Of a stretch of DNA of 15,887 nt, positions 1-8,881 are shown piece after piece. The notes beneath the pieces are model-generated. The model was not told the origin of the DNA and did no database searches. It saw only the letters and a program-made list of their open reading frames with translations. The translations under genes were made by a program, and so were the position numbers. Source of the DNA: JAYWGN01 sp043778255 (GTDB lineage Bacteria > Bacteroidota > Bacteroidia > Chitinophagales > Chitinophagaceae); assembly GCA_043778255.1 (NCBI GenBank), contig JAYWGN010000056.1:1-15887 (forward strand), given 5' to 3'. Each line of letters starts with the position of its first letter. Positions within the stretch are counted from its first letter, which is position 1.

Positions 1-163
1 TTTCGTGCAATAACCTCAGTATTTTTTCGGTTTCATCTTCTACTTTTTGGTATCCTTTTTTACCTAATACAATATCCAAATTATTACTTTCGTCATATAT
101 TTTTTTAATAAATGCAGGGTATGTTTCGCCAATTTCAATTGGCTTAAATTCGAAATATTTAAT
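1..163 (-). pseudogene. Possible partial or truncated reading frame running off the left edge
   Basis: On the minus strand a frame stays open for 54 codons to the window edge. It reads like real protein (segments such as FEFKPIEIGETYPAF and KKIYDESNNLDIVLGKKG), with a charged, soluble composition unlike the Phe/Leu-rich shadow frame on the plus strand. It has no ATG, GTG or TTG: the frame is closed upstream by a TAA at 164-166, inside an AT-rich inverted repeat. Either the true 5' end has been lost or frameshifted, or the frame is chance. I do not recognise the family. It lies downstream of lanT in the same orientation, separated by about 255 bp of repeat sequence, so it is probably not part of the lanthipeptide operon. 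Confidence 0.25.
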
Positions 164-195
164 TTAACATACACTTTTATAATAAAAGTTAAATT
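161..195. repeat. AT-rich inverted repeat with a six-base bulge
   Basis: The left arm is AATTTAAC (161-168) plus TTTTAT (175-180), interrupted by ATACAC. The right arm ATAAAAGTTAAATT (182-195) is an exact complement of the joined left arm, giving a 14-bp stem. It falls at the point where the left-edge reading frame loses its start. It could be a hairpin at a gene end or the edge of an inserted or deleted segment. No T-tract follows on the minus strand, so it is not a classic terminator for lanT. Confidence 0.45.
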
Positions 196-227
196 GAGGG
201 CGATAAAGTAATAAGATTGTGAAATGG

Positions 228-359
228 TATTAAGTCCAAAAGTATTTTAGTTAATTAAAATCAAATGCCGACCTGCCTGCCGCAGGCAGGTTGAATAAAC
301 AAACTTGCCTACCGGCAGGCAGGTAGTACAATAAGGCGAAGCCGCAATTGGACTAAATT
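228..359. repeat. Palindrome block downstream of lanT, bounded by a short inverted repeat
   Basis: The block starts with TATTAAGTCCAA (228-239) and ends with TTGGACTAAATT (348-359), which are inverted with 10 of 12 matches. Inside are two GC-rich palindromes. The first has perfect 10-bp arms ACCTGCCTGC (271-280) and GCAGGCAGGT (282-291) around one base. The second is ACTTGCCTACC (303-313) against GGCAGGCAGGT (314-324), 9 of 11 paired. A small GGCGAAGCC stem follows at 334-342. The GC-rich palindromes stand out sharply in this AT-rich DNA and fit dispersed intergenic REP-like elements known from Bacteroidota. They may also fold in the 3' end of the lan transcript. Confidence 0.5.
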
Positions 360-419
360 GTTTATCATTTCGGTAATAAACAAAAAATTGAAAAATTATA
401 AGCATAGTGCATAATTTGG

Positions 420-2609
420 TTAATTAACAAATTGTTTGTTTTTAAGTGATCTATATACAGAATTTGAACAATTCATTAATAGTGTATGAGTGCCTTTCTC
501 TACTATACAACCGTTTTCCAATACTACTATATGGTTTGCATTTTGAATGGTTGAAAACCTGTGTGCAATAATTACTATTGTTATATGCTTATAAACAGTT
601 ATTATGTTATTCATTATATTACTTTCTGATATTGCATCTAAGCTACTTGTTGCTTCATCTAAAAATAGATAAGGCTTTTCGCCATATAATGCCCTAGCCA
701 ATACAATTCGTTGTTTTTCGCCACCACTAAGTTGTATGCCGTTTTCGCCAATTTTAGTGTTTAACCCAAGTGGAAATTTGAGTATAGTATTTTCAAGTTC
801 TACAGTTTTTACTACTTTATTGAGTTTAACTAAATCAATAACTTCATCTGCTATGCAAATATTATTAGAGATGGTATCATTAAATATATAGGCTTCTTGC
901 ATTACTACACTTACACTATTACGCCATTGTTGATTACTTATTTCGTTTAATGGAATATTGCCAATTTTAATTGTGCCTATGTTTGGGTTATAAAACTTCA
1001 GGAGTAGTTTAAATAAAGTGCTTTTGCCACAGCCACTTGCACCTACTATTGCAGTTATAGTTTGAGGCTTTATTTCAAAGCTTACATTCAAAAGTGTACG
1101 TTTGTTTACATTAAATTTACCATAGCAAAAACTGAGATTAGTAATACTTATTACATTAGGAATTATGGATGTGTTATTCTTTAAATCGGAGTCATCTTCA
1201 TTTGCGAATTGGTGAACCTCTTGTATTCGTTGAAAACTCAAAGTAGCATCTTGGTATTGTTGTAAAAAAATTAAAAGCTGATGTATGGGCATATTCAATT
1301 GACCAATTATAAAGGCTATTGCCAACATTTCACCTAAACTTAAAGTACCATTCATTACAAAATAGGCAGTTAAAAAAGTAAGAAGAATATTCTTTAGCTC
1401 ATTAATAATAGTTGCTCCTGTAAACTGGTATTGGTGTAGCTTTAAAGAATCATAGTTTATTTTAAAAATATCATTTTGCAATGACCACCATTCATTTTTC
1501 TTTTTTGCTCCAGCATTGTGCAACTTTAATTCTGTCATGCCTTTTATTATTTCAATATTTTTATCTTGCCTTTCGCTTAGTTTACTAAAATTTTTATAGT
1601 CATATATTACACTTTGCTTACTAAACCGAAGAAACCAAAATATATAAACTATAGTAAATGATAAAAATATTAAAAATACCAACGGATTGTAACAAAACAA
1701 TATACTTGAAAAAATCAATACTGTTGTTAAAGTAATAGCTATTGTAATTAAGCTGTTTGTAATGAAATGTTGCACTCTATTATGGTCATTAATGCGTTGC
1801 ATTATATCACCACTTCGCTTTACCGAAAAATACTGAATAGGAAGTTTAAATAATTTATCAAAAAAAGAACTTATCAAATCAAGGTTAATTACATTGCCAA
1901 TTTTTAATAAAATAAAAGTATTAAATATTTCAGTTACTAACTTGCCTGTATAAAATGCAACTTGTGCAAATAGTAACATCCAAAATATTTGCATATTTTT
2001 TTCTAATACACTTTTGTCAACTAATTGTTGGGTTATAATTGGAAAAGCAAACTGTAATAAAGCACCAACTAATAATGCAATTGTTGACAATGTAAATTGC
2101 TTTTTATGTTTCACAAAAATATTTTTCAGTAGCTTTTTTGATTCTAGTTTTATATTTTTTTTTGTGTATTCATTTTGTGTATAAAATGCATCAGTCGTTT
2201 CTAATAGTAATAATATACCTAAGTTGTTATTGGTACTCCAATTATTTAAAAACTCCGAAACGGTATAGGTTAAAAGCCCAATTGCGGGGTCGGATATAAA
2301 TATCTTGTTTTCTTCAATTTTATAAATTACTACAAAGTGATTCTGATTCCAATGTGCTATACAAGGCAGCATATCGTTTTCAATATTTTCAAAATTTATT
2401 TTTACCCCGCTTGGTATATAATGTAATACTTTGGCTGCTTCAAATAATGACAATAAATTACTTCCAACTTTATTAGTATCGCATATACTACGTAAGTATT
2501 CAATCGAAAAATTGACACCATAGAACTTGCTTATTATTTGCAAACAAGTAGGCCCACAGTCCACTTGCTCCAGTTGTTGTATAGTAGGAAATTTATTATT
2601 GTTCCACAT
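420..2609 (-). CDS. lanT: LanT-type ABC exporter with N-terminal C39 leader peptidase
   Basis: This 729-aa protein combines three domains. Residues 1-~140 are a C39 cysteine peptidase: Q12, the catalytic C18 in the DCGPTC motif, H91, and D107 in SDPAIG form the expected active site that cuts double-glycine leaders. Residues ~165-455 are a six-helix type I exporter membrane domain. Residues ~490-729 are the nucleotide-binding domain, with Walker A GASGCGKST (~522-530), signature LSGGEKQR (~625), Walker B YLFLDEATSSLD (~645) and the H-loop IIAHRFST (~678). It should cleave the modified precursor after Gly34 and pump it across the inner membrane. It is the last gene of the operon. Its ATG overlaps the end of lanB by 14 bp, which suggests translational coupling. 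Length and domain order are normal for bacteriocin-type peptidase exporters. A C39 domain is more typical of class II systems, so its pairing with LanB/LanC is notable. Confidence 0.93.
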   Translation of the reverse strand: MWNNNKFPTIQQLEQVDCGPTCLQIISKFYGVNFSIEYLRSICDTNKVGSNLLSLFEAAKVLHYIPSGVKINFENIENDMLPCIAHWNQNHFVVIYKIEENKIFISDPAIGLLTYTVSEFLNNWSTNNNLGILLLLETTDAFYTQNEYTKKNIKLESKKLLKNIFVKHKKQFTLSTIALLVGALLQFAFPIITQQLVDKSVLEKNMQIFWMLLFAQVAFYTGKLVTEIFNTFILLKIGNVINLDLISSFFDKLFKLPIQYFSVKRSGDIMQRINDHNRVQHFITNSLITIAITLTTVLIFSSILFCYNPLVFLIFLSFTIVYIFWFLRFSKQSVIYDYKNFSKLSERQDKNIEIIKGMTELKLHNAGAKKKNEWWSLQNDIFKINYDSLKLHQYQFTGATIINELKNILLTFLTAYFVMNGTLSLGEMLAIAFIIGQLNMPIHQLLIFLQQYQDATLSFQRIQEVHQFANEDDSDLKNNTSIIPNVISITNLSFCYGKFNVNKRTLLNVSFEIKPQTITAIVGASGCGKSTLFKLLLKFYNPNIGTIKIGNIPLNEISNQQWRNSVSVVMQEAYIFNDTISNNICIADEVIDLVKLNKVVKTVELENTILKFPLGLNTKIGENGIQLSGGEKQRIVLARALYGEKPYLFLDEATSSLDAISESNIMNNIITVYKHITIVIIAHRFSTIQNANHIVVLENGCIVEKGTHTLLMNCSNSVYRSLKNKQFVN

Positions 2610-5601
2610 AAGCTACTGTTTTATATTGTGCAGTTTTAAAGTGTTTTTGTAAAAAGTCATAAAGTACTGTTTCGTGTAACCTTGGGTTGGTTATAAATAT
2701 TCTATTACTCATAATATGCAAATGACTAGCTAATATATCAAGGAGTTTTTGTTGGTTAGTAACAGTAATTACTAATGCTTTTATAAGTGGTTCACTATTT
2801 TTAGTAAAAACTATTATATTTTCATTTTTCAAGTTATATACGCCATTTAATATGGCTTTATATTGCTGATTTATGATTATTTGTTCACTTTTTCCAATCT
2901 GTTGTTCTTTTGCATAAGCTTTTTTTAATTTATCTACAATTTCTTGTTTTTCAAATATTGTAAATGAAAAAAGGTTAATAAAAGCAATGGTTTTTTGCAT
3001 AGCAAACATTATTCTTTCAGCTTCATTAGTCAGGGTATTTAAAAAGCTTAATGTGCTTATACTATCATAGTAAAATAGCTGCTCCGATATAGCCATAGCT
3101 TCAGCACCACCATATCTTTCTGTTTCTTTTTTATAGGTATCCAATTGTACGTTCCAAATAAGTTTGTTTGTGAGTAATGACTCAAAGTAGGTTTTGCATA
3201 ATAGTATAATGTTTCCAATATGGCTTGTTGTAGTAGCTCTAAACCTTAAACGTATATGAAAGTTAGGGTCGCTATACCTTATGTAAAACCATTGGCTTAT
3301 AAAGTCTTTTAATTGTAATTCATTTATTAATTGGGCTAAATGTTGTTTTAAAATAAGTTCGCCATCGGCTTCGCCACAGTACAATTTATAATATACCCAA
3401 CATGAGCCTGGCAATGCTACTTTTGGTGTAGCTATTACTTTAGTATTGAACAAATTGATATAGGTGGCAGTTTGTTGAATTAATGGTATTATTAGTTCTT
3501 TAGTTATAGTGTTACTATTAGTACTACCCAAGTATTCTTTTAAGCAAATACTGTTTCTTATTTTAATAGTGTATAAAAACACATTTACAGATAATTCACT
3601 TGATGTATCTATTAATAACTCATTATCGCCATCAACCAATACAGTATATTGTGGTAGTTTATAAGCCCTCGCAATTTCTAAGAAACTACAGTATTTTAAC
3701 TTTTTTAATTTTTCACAAATGCTTTCATCAAAGTTCCATGTTGCTTTGCTGATTATAGTATTTTTATACATTACCCTTGGCAAAAATGTAAACAATTGTT
3801 GTAATTCGCCCCAATAAAAGTTTAAACCTGTACTCATTTTTTGCCCTTGTAAATCGCATAAAAATTGATAAACTGGCAGTGCATTATTACTATAATTATG
3901 AGCATTGCTTAACCTTGGTATTATTAGCTTATTAAGCAACATACACCTTAATTGTATAGTATCATTTTGTACCGATACTACTATGTTTTTTAACTGTATT
4001 TGATTACTTGCAGGTAATGATGATTTGCCTAAGTAGGGTATTTCGTACATATAAAAAGTTGGGTGTTGTAATACATTGCCTATTCTACTTTCGGGCAAAT
4101 GTATAATTTCGGCAAATAATACATTTTTGTTATTTGCTTGTTCTTGCTCTGTAATATCAATTGCAGTATTATGTATGTTTGTATTTCCATTACAAAATCT
4201 ACCTAATAAAGTTGCTGCACTTGTTCCACTAAAGTGTTCCACTACCAATGTATTATCGTTTACTAATTTGCACATACAAGCTAATGATGGTGGTTGTACT
4301 GTGTTTATTGCTTTGTGTTTTTCAAAATCAGTATCTGTTATTTCTATAATATACTCACTATCGGCAGCAGCAGCAATTAGTTTTTTTAATAACATTCGTT
4401 GGGTTCTAGTAACCCTATACTCTTTATAATCTGTGTGTTTTTTTTTAGATATAATTGTATCTATAAGTGGTGCATTAGTATGAGCATCATTATTGGTATA
4501 GCCTATGCCACTTACTACATCTAATACTTCTAGTATTGGTAACTCTTGTCCTTCATATCGTTCTATAAACCGCTTTTTAAAATTAGAGAGGTTGTAATTT
4601 TCAGTACTTGAAAAGTGATTTTGAAACAGTTGTAGCACTTCAAGTATTTGACTTTGATAGGTTTTGCTTAATTGCCAATCTACAGTATAGTACAAATCGG
4701 TTTGCAATAATTTAGCTTTGTCAAATTCAACAGTTAATTGTTGTATGGTGCTGTTCAAGTCTTTATAAGCTTCTATTTTATTACTTTGTTGGTTGTCAAG
4801 GGTTACTATTTTTTGCTGGATGCTAGTTAGTAATGTTAACGTATTTTTTATTTCATTATTAAATTGGCTTATGCTATTTAGCACCTTTATTATTTGCTCC
4901 AAAAAGCCATTGCCCGTAATTGAAGGTTCCAATTCGCTTAATATAAATTGGTTTTCTATTAATCCATTTATGTAATTTATTGCTTCGGTTTCATTACAAT
5001 TATGCTGTACTAAATGCTGTACTAATGTAGCTATAGTAGTACCATTGGTGGCTAATTCAATTATTGCATCTATATATTCATTATTAGCTATTGCACTAAT
5101 ACTATGTTTTCTTTTGCCGTTTTTGTAATGGTAATCAATATATCTTTTTTCGTTAGCAATTGTATAAATGCTGTTGTTGGCATAATACTTTAAGTATGGT
5201 TTTATATACTCTTTTTTTGCTAAAGATTCTGCTAAAGCACAGAGGTAGTGCATATCGAGCCGAGAATTTTTGTACTTTACAATATTGGAACTACAATTAG
5301 TACTATTGCCCCAAGTAATAGTAGTACAGCCTGCAAATAAACCAAATGGTGTGCACCTACTGTACATACGTTGTGCATATTTGGTAAGGCTTATTTTAAT
5401 TTTATTACAATCTATTTCATTATTTATTAGCCCCATCTTCAACTTTTCCATTTGTGTATGTAATACAGGCGATGCCAAATAAATAGCTTCGCTAAAAAAG
5501 GGATCGTTCATTAGTCTAACAATATCTGCATCGCCTACAGTTATAATAAATGGAAGGCTTGGCACTCTTACTATAATGGTTGGGTGTATGGTAAATGCCA
5601 T
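2596..5601 (-). CDS. lanB: Full-length class I lanthipeptide dehydratase LanB
   Basis: LanB uses glutamyl-tRNA(Glu) to glutamylate Ser/Thr of the precursor core, then eliminates glutamate to leave dehydroalanine or dehydrobutyrine. Both halves are present in one 1001-aa chain, close to the usual length. In the glutamylation domain, R78, R82 and T84 in the RMYSRCTPFGLFAG motif have the same spacing as NisB R83, R87 and T89, and R12 probably matches NisB R14. The elimination domain begins near residue 730 (GSCWVYYKLYCG) and contains the conserved stretch FYIRYSDPNFHIRLRFR and the TYKKETERYGG motif. No signal peptide or membrane helix is seen, as expected for a cytoplasmic enzyme. It starts 13 bp after lanC and overlaps lanT. 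Some Bacteroidota lanthipeptide loci, such as the pinensin locus as I recall it, split this enzyme into two proteins. Here it is fused. Confidence 0.93.
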   Translation of the reverse strand: MAFTIHPTIIVRVPSLPFIITVGDADIVRLMNDPFFSEAIYLASPVLHTQMEKLKMGLINNEIDCNKIKISLTKYAQRMYSRCTPFGLFAGCTTITWGNSTNCSSNIVKYKNSRLDMHYLCALAESLAKKEYIKPYLKYYANNSIYTIANEKRYIDYHYKNGKRKHSISAIANNEYIDAIIELATNGTTIATLVQHLVQHNCNETEAINYINGLIENQFILSELEPSITGNGFLEQIIKVLNSISQFNNEIKNTLTLLTSIQQKIVTLDNQQSNKIEAYKDLNSTIQQLTVEFDKAKLLQTDLYYTVDWQLSKTYQSQILEVLQLFQNHFSSTENYNLSNFKKRFIERYEGQELPILEVLDVVSGIGYTNNDAHTNAPLIDTIISKKKHTDYKEYRVTRTQRMLLKKLIAAAADSEYIIEITDTDFEKHKAINTVQPPSLACMCKLVNDNTLVVEHFSGTSAATLLGRFCNGNTNIHNTAIDITEQEQANNKNVLFAEIIHLPESRIGNVLQHPTFYMYEIPYLGKSSLPASNQIQLKNIVVSVQNDTIQLRCMLLNKLIIPRLSNAHNYSNNALPVYQFLCDLQGQKMSTGLNFYWGELQQLFTFLPRVMYKNTIISKATWNFDESICEKLKKLKYCSFLEIARAYKLPQYTVLVDGDNELLIDTSSELSVNVFLYTIKIRNSICLKEYLGSTNSNTITKELIIPLIQQTATYINLFNTKVIATPKVALPGSCWVYYKLYCGEADGELILKQHLAQLINELQLKDFISQWFYIRYSDPNFHIRLRFRATTTSHIGNIILLCKTYFESLLTNKLIWNVQLDTYKKETERYGGAEAMAISEQLFYYDSISTLSFLNTLTNEAERIMFAMQKTIAFINLFSFTIFEKQEIVDKLKKAYAKEQQIGKSEQIIINQQYKAILNGVYNLKNENIIVFTKNSEPLIKALVITVTNQQKLLDILASHLHIMSNRIFITNPRLHETVLYDFLQKHFKTAQYKTVAYVEQ

Positions 5602-5614
5602 AATAATTTTTTAA

Positions 5615-6823
5615 TTATAATAATAAAATAGTATTCCAATTTACTTGCCTTGGATACAAGTAAGTGAGGTAAGTTAAGTTAACGCCAACTAACCCTTCTA
5701 ATATTGATGTTGCCTTATTACTGTAACATTTAGTATTAAGTTCCTGAGGTAACAACTCTTTTGCTGTAAGTTGTAGCCAATGTACCCAAGCTGTATGGTA
5801 TGCCTTTATAGTAGTTAATTGGTATAGCTTGTAATATTGCAATGCTAAGCCTGTAGTTCCATGGCATATATGACTGTCAGTTGCTGCTACACCTAATAAT
5901 GTGCTTCGGCTTATTGTGGCTATACCAATATCATTTGCAAGGTTAATTTCATTTTTGTTGTTAGTAATTTTATTTGCTTCTAGTATAGCTAACACCACAT
6001 TAAGGTCGCCATAGCACCAAGCTAACCTTTGGGTATATTGGCACTTGTTGGCTTGTATTATACTTGGGAAATGTGAATTATAATTCGCTTCACAAGGCTG
6101 CTGCCTATACTGTAATATAAAGTTAATACCCTGTTGTAGTAGTGTAGGTATTATAGTAAGTTTTACACCTTTATTATAAGCCATTGCTAGTATAACCAAA
6201 AAGCCACTTTGGCCATGTGATAAGCTAAGGTTTATATCTGTTTCTTTATCGTAAGCTATTACCAAATTTTTGAACCAAATACCATTATTAGTATATACTG
6301 CATTATTACAAAATAAGGTGAGTAACCTATAGCAATAATTGTAAATAATGGTATTTGGTATTTTTTGTAAATAATAAAATACAATGCCCATAGCACCATG
6401 TAGCAAATCATTGTTATGTATAGTCAGTAACTCTTTAGCTACATAGTATAGTGTATTATCAAGCTCAGCAATAAGCTGCAATGCTTCAGCATCTATTAAT
6501 TGTAATTCATTAAGTTGTGTAAGTAGGTAAGCCAAGCCACAAGTGCCATTGCACAAAGATGTGCCGTGGAGTAATTGCTTATTACTATTAATGTTAGCCA
6601 ATACTACTTCGGTATGCTGTATTGCCATAAGTGCATACTCCTGTTTACCAAAGGCTTTGTATAAGTTAATGTAGTATAATGCTACGCCTAATGTACCTGT
6701 AAATAAGCCATCGTTTACTGTTACACTATTTTCAATAAGTTGGTGGTTAGTATTAAACTGCTTTTCTATTAATGCTTTCAATATTGCGGTAATTTGTACT
6801 GTTACAATATTAGCACAATGCAT
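5615..6823 (-). CDS. lanC: Lanthionine cyclase LanC
   Basis: This is a 402-aa cytoplasmic zinc enzyme that adds Cys thiols to dehydrated Ser/Thr to close lanthionine rings. The zinc ligands are all visible: C270 in AWCYGD, and C320 and H321 in ICHGTTG, matching NisC C284, C330 and H331. H203 in SHGQSG corresponds to the catalytic NisC H212. The repeated G-rich barrel motifs of the alpha/alpha toroid are seen at GLFTGTLGVALYY (39-51), LHGTSLCNGTCGLAYL (85-100), LLHGAMGIVFYY (140-151) and SHGQSGFLVILAMAY (202-216). The start ATG follows the response regulator by 60 bp, and lanB follows by 13 bp. With only two Cys in the precursor core, at most two rings can form if no other substrate exists. 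Confidence 0.92.
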   Translation of the reverse strand: MHCANIVTVQITAILKALIEKQFNTNHQLIENSVTVNDGLFTGTLGVALYYINLYKAFGKQEYALMAIQHTEVVLANINSNKQLLHGTSLCNGTCGLAYLLTQLNELQLIDAEALQLIAELDNTLYYVAKELLTIHNNDLLHGAMGIVFYYLQKIPNTIIYNYCYRLLTLFCNNAVYTNNGIWFKNLVIAYDKETDINLSLSHGQSGFLVILAMAYNKGVKLTIIPTLLQQGINFILQYRQQPCEANYNSHFPSIIQANKCQYTQRLAWCYGDLNVVLAILEANKITNNKNEINLANDIGIATISRSTLLGVAATDSHICHGTTGLALQYYKLYQLTTIKAYHTAWVHWLQLTAKELLPQELNTKCYSNKATSILEGLVGVNLTYLTYLYPRQVNWNTILLL

Positions 6824-6883
6824 ACATTACTTTATTAATATTACACCAATTACAGTATTGTATATATACATATTTCACTTTGG

Positions 6884-7606
6884 TTACTGCCCAATATTGA
6901 ACGCTTTATATACTACCTCTCTGTAGCTTATGCCTATGGGTATTTTGGTATCCACATATTTAAGGGTTATAAGGTTGCCCCCAATTTTAATAACGTTTTT
7001 CAATGGTATTATAAAGGAGCTGTGTACTCTTATAAAGTCAGCTTGGGGCAGTTGCAGTATTATATCTTTCATATTCATTAGTACCAATTTGGGTACTTCA
7101 TACTCTTGTGTACGTATGCCTATATAATTTGTTTTGCCCTCTATTAGTGTAATATCGGTATAGTTTATTTTTTGGCGTATGCCTTTTGCTTCTGTTTTTA
7201 CAAACATAAATGCATTACTTTCTATGGGTTGTGGTAGTAGCTTTTCTTGAAAAGTTTCGGTTATTTTTGCTACTGCTTTGGTAAACCTTATATACGAAAC
7301 AGGCTTTAGCAAATAATCAATTATATCAAAATCGTAGCCATCTACCGCATATTGAGGGTAAGCACTACTTACAATAAATTTACTTTTGTGGCCATATTTA
7401 ATTAACAAATCTATACCACTAAGGGCAGGCATTTCAATATCGGTTATTACTACATCTACCTTATTTGCCTCCAAGTAAGCAGCGGCTAAGGTAGGGTTTA
7501 CAAAGGTGTTGAGTACGTGTAGTGTATTGGTTTTGCTTATATGCAATATTAGCAAATCAATGTAATGCTGTTCATCATCTATAACTATGGTAGTAAGTTG
7601 TTTCAT
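6884..7606 (-). CDS. LytTR-family response regulator
   Basis: This is a 240-aa two-domain regulator. The receiver domain (1-~120) has the acidic pocket D10, D11 and E12, the phosphoacceptor D56 in VVITDIEMP, the conserved S80/S81 region and K101 in LLKPVSY. The C-terminal LytTR DNA-binding domain (~140-240) shows the typical FIRVHSSFIIPLKNVIKIGGN segment in pieces, with GNLITLKYVDTKIPIG near its end. It is the expected partner of the kinase encoded 42 bp upstream. Its position inside the lan operon suggests control of this operon or of the neighbouring secreted-protein genes. LytTR proteins usually bind paired direct repeats; a weak candidate lies upstream of lanA (10483-10514). Confidence 0.92.
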   Translation of the reverse strand: MKQLTTIVIDDEQHYIDLLILHISKTNTLHVLNTFVNPTLAAAYLEANKVDVVITDIEMPALSGIDLLIKYGHKSKFIVSSAYPQYAVDGYDFDIIDYLLKPVSYIRFTKAVAKITETFQEKLLPQPIESNAFMFVKTEAKGIRQKINYTDITLIEGKTNYIGIRTQEYEVPKLVLMNMKDIILQLPQADFIRVHSSFIIPLKNVIKIGGNLITLKYVDTKIPIGISYREVVYKAFNIGQ

Positions 7607-7648
7607 GGGTTTGTACTTTGTTGTATTAGTTAGTTATGGTTTTTACTT

Positions 7649-8881
7649 TTATAACATTGCAGCTATTGACAATAAGCCACCTTTAAGGGGGGCTGTTTTT
7701 TTTAATACTATATCGTTATTAGCAGCTGTGTTAGTTATAATTATATCATCGGTAGTGTTTAAGGTTATTTGCATTATGGTTTGGTAAGTAGTAGCCGTTG
7801 TAGTTACTTCATATAAGTATTTGTGGGTGTATATAGATTCTAGTCGGCTAGTTAGGTTTTCCAAGCCCGTTTTGGTGGTTTCTATATGGTTATTGGCAGT
7901 GTTTATTAAATTAGTTACACTAAAGTAAATAGTATCATCGGTTAACGAAAGTGTAATAGTTAATGGCTGTTGGGGGTTCATATTGTTGCCATGCTTAAAT
8001 GCATTTTCTACCAAGGTTATCATTAAGTGGGGCAATATTTTGTAGGGTTCGGGTTCAAACTCTTCCCTATTGTAGCTAAGTTGTAGGTTGTTGCCAAATC
8101 GTAAATTTTGTAGCGTTAAAAAATTCTCTAGGTTTTCAATTTCTAGGGCTAAGGGCATTCTGCCTTGCTTATCGCCTTTGTGTAAGGAGTATCGCATTAA
8201 GTTAGTGAGCATCATTAAGCCTTCGGCCGAATCGGCATCATGCTCGGCTACTTTGCCATAAAAAAACGATAAGGTATTATATAAAAAATGGGGATTTATT
8301 TGAGTTCGCAAATAATTATACTCGGCTGTTAATTTTTGTTTTTCTAACTCTTGGTTTTTAATGGTTAGTGTTTTGATAGTGAGTTCAGCTGCCTGGTTTT
8401 TAATATCTAAATTTAAGTTTATTTTTTCTTTTTCAAATAACTCTTTTTCTTTTTGCAGAAGTAGTTTTTCTGTTTTGTTGTTTTTAACTAAAAAATAATA
8501 CCCAACTGCCCAGAGGAAAAAGTGACAATACCATACAAGAGCATCACCAAATAAAATCTTTAATGAAATGGTATTGTAAGGAGGGTAATTAAATAATTTA
8601 ATAAAAACAAAACGATAAAAATATTTACCTAGAAGAAAAATTAAGAAAGTTAAAATTAAAATAAGTATGGAAACAGATAGTTGTTTTAAACTTTTAAAAT
8701 TAAAATTACAAATAGTAAAATAAGATAAGTAAAATACTGATACTGGGTTAAAGAAAATAAAAACTAAATGGTCAAAAAATATTATTTCCTCCCCGTTAAT
8801 ACTATCAATAAAATAAAAAATTAAAGCATAAAGAACCCAAAAAATAATATGATATTTTATGTTTACATTTATACGAATCAT
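7649..8881 (-). CDS. LytS/YehU-type membrane sensor histidine kinase
   Basis: The 410-aa protein has four predicted membrane helices (about 11-27, 38-58, 69-94 and 108-132), a charged coiled-coil linker (~135-190), then a His_kinase domain with phosphoacceptor H198 in the QINPHFLYNTL box, and an HATPase domain with the N-box LVENAFKHG (~288-296). It has no large extracellular sensor loop, so any signal is probably membrane-proximal. Its ATG overlaps the S41 peptidase stop by 4 bp (ATGA). It very likely phosphorylates the LytTR regulator encoded next. The C-terminus is odd: after the usual end of the ATPase domain (ITLN, ~375) the frame runs on for about 35 residues through a GC-rich palindrome (7675-7694), giving a tail with APLKGGLLSIAAML. 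The membrane half is more AT- and Lys/Phe-rich than the catalytic half. Confidence 0.9.
   Translation of the reverse strand: MIRINVNIKYHIIFWVLYALIFYFIDSINGEEIIFFDHLVFIFFNPVSVFYLSYFTICNFNFKSLKQLSVSILILILTFLIFLLGKYFYRFVFIKLFNYPPYNTISLKILFGDALVWYCHFFLWAVGYYFLVKNNKTEKLLLQKEKELFEKEKINLNLDIKNQAAELTIKTLTIKNQELEKQKLTAEYNYLRTQINPHFLYNTLSFFYGKVAEHDADSAEGLMMLTNLMRYSLHKGDKQGRMPLALEIENLENFLTLQNLRFGNNLQLSYNREEFEPEPYKILPHLMITLVENAFKHGNNMNPQQPLTITLSLTDDTIYFSVTNLINTANNHIETTKTGLENLTSRLESIYTHKYLYEVTTTATTYQTIMQITLNTTDDIIITNTAANNDIVLKKTAPLKGGLLSIAAML
7675..7694. repeat. GC-rich imperfect palindrome inside the kinase 3' end
   Basis: The plus-strand bases AGCCACCTTTAAGGGGGGCT are nearly self-complementary, with mismatches at two pairs, and are followed by a T-run from 7696. 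The element resembles short GC-rich intergenic palindromes of Bacteroidota but here lies inside the last codons of the kinase, encoding the PLKGG part of its tail. It may be an inserted repeat that extended the reading frame. On the plus strand it would look like a terminator, but no plus-strand gene reaches it. Confidence 0.4.

Noticed and set aside
1..162. Plus-strand frame open from the left edge
   Set aside because: Its translation is dominated by Phe, Leu, Ile and Tyr as expected for the complement of an AT-rich coding strand; the minus-strand frame reads more like protein.
271..324. CRISPR-like repeat pair
   Set aside because: There are only two units, they are self-complementary and unequal, there is no regular spacer and no cas gene is present. 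They fit REP-like palindromes better.
360..381. Hairpin GTTTAT...ATAAAC as a lanT terminator
   Set aside because: The stem is six AT-rich pairs with a 10-base loop and no T-tract follows on the minus strand.
4076..4429. Open frame on the plus strand opposite lanB
   Set aside because: It lies wholly inside the well-supported LanB gene on the other strand, has a Phe/Leu/Ser-rich shadow composition and no recognisable motif. The same holds for shorter plus-strand frames opposite lanB, the regulator and the barrel genes.
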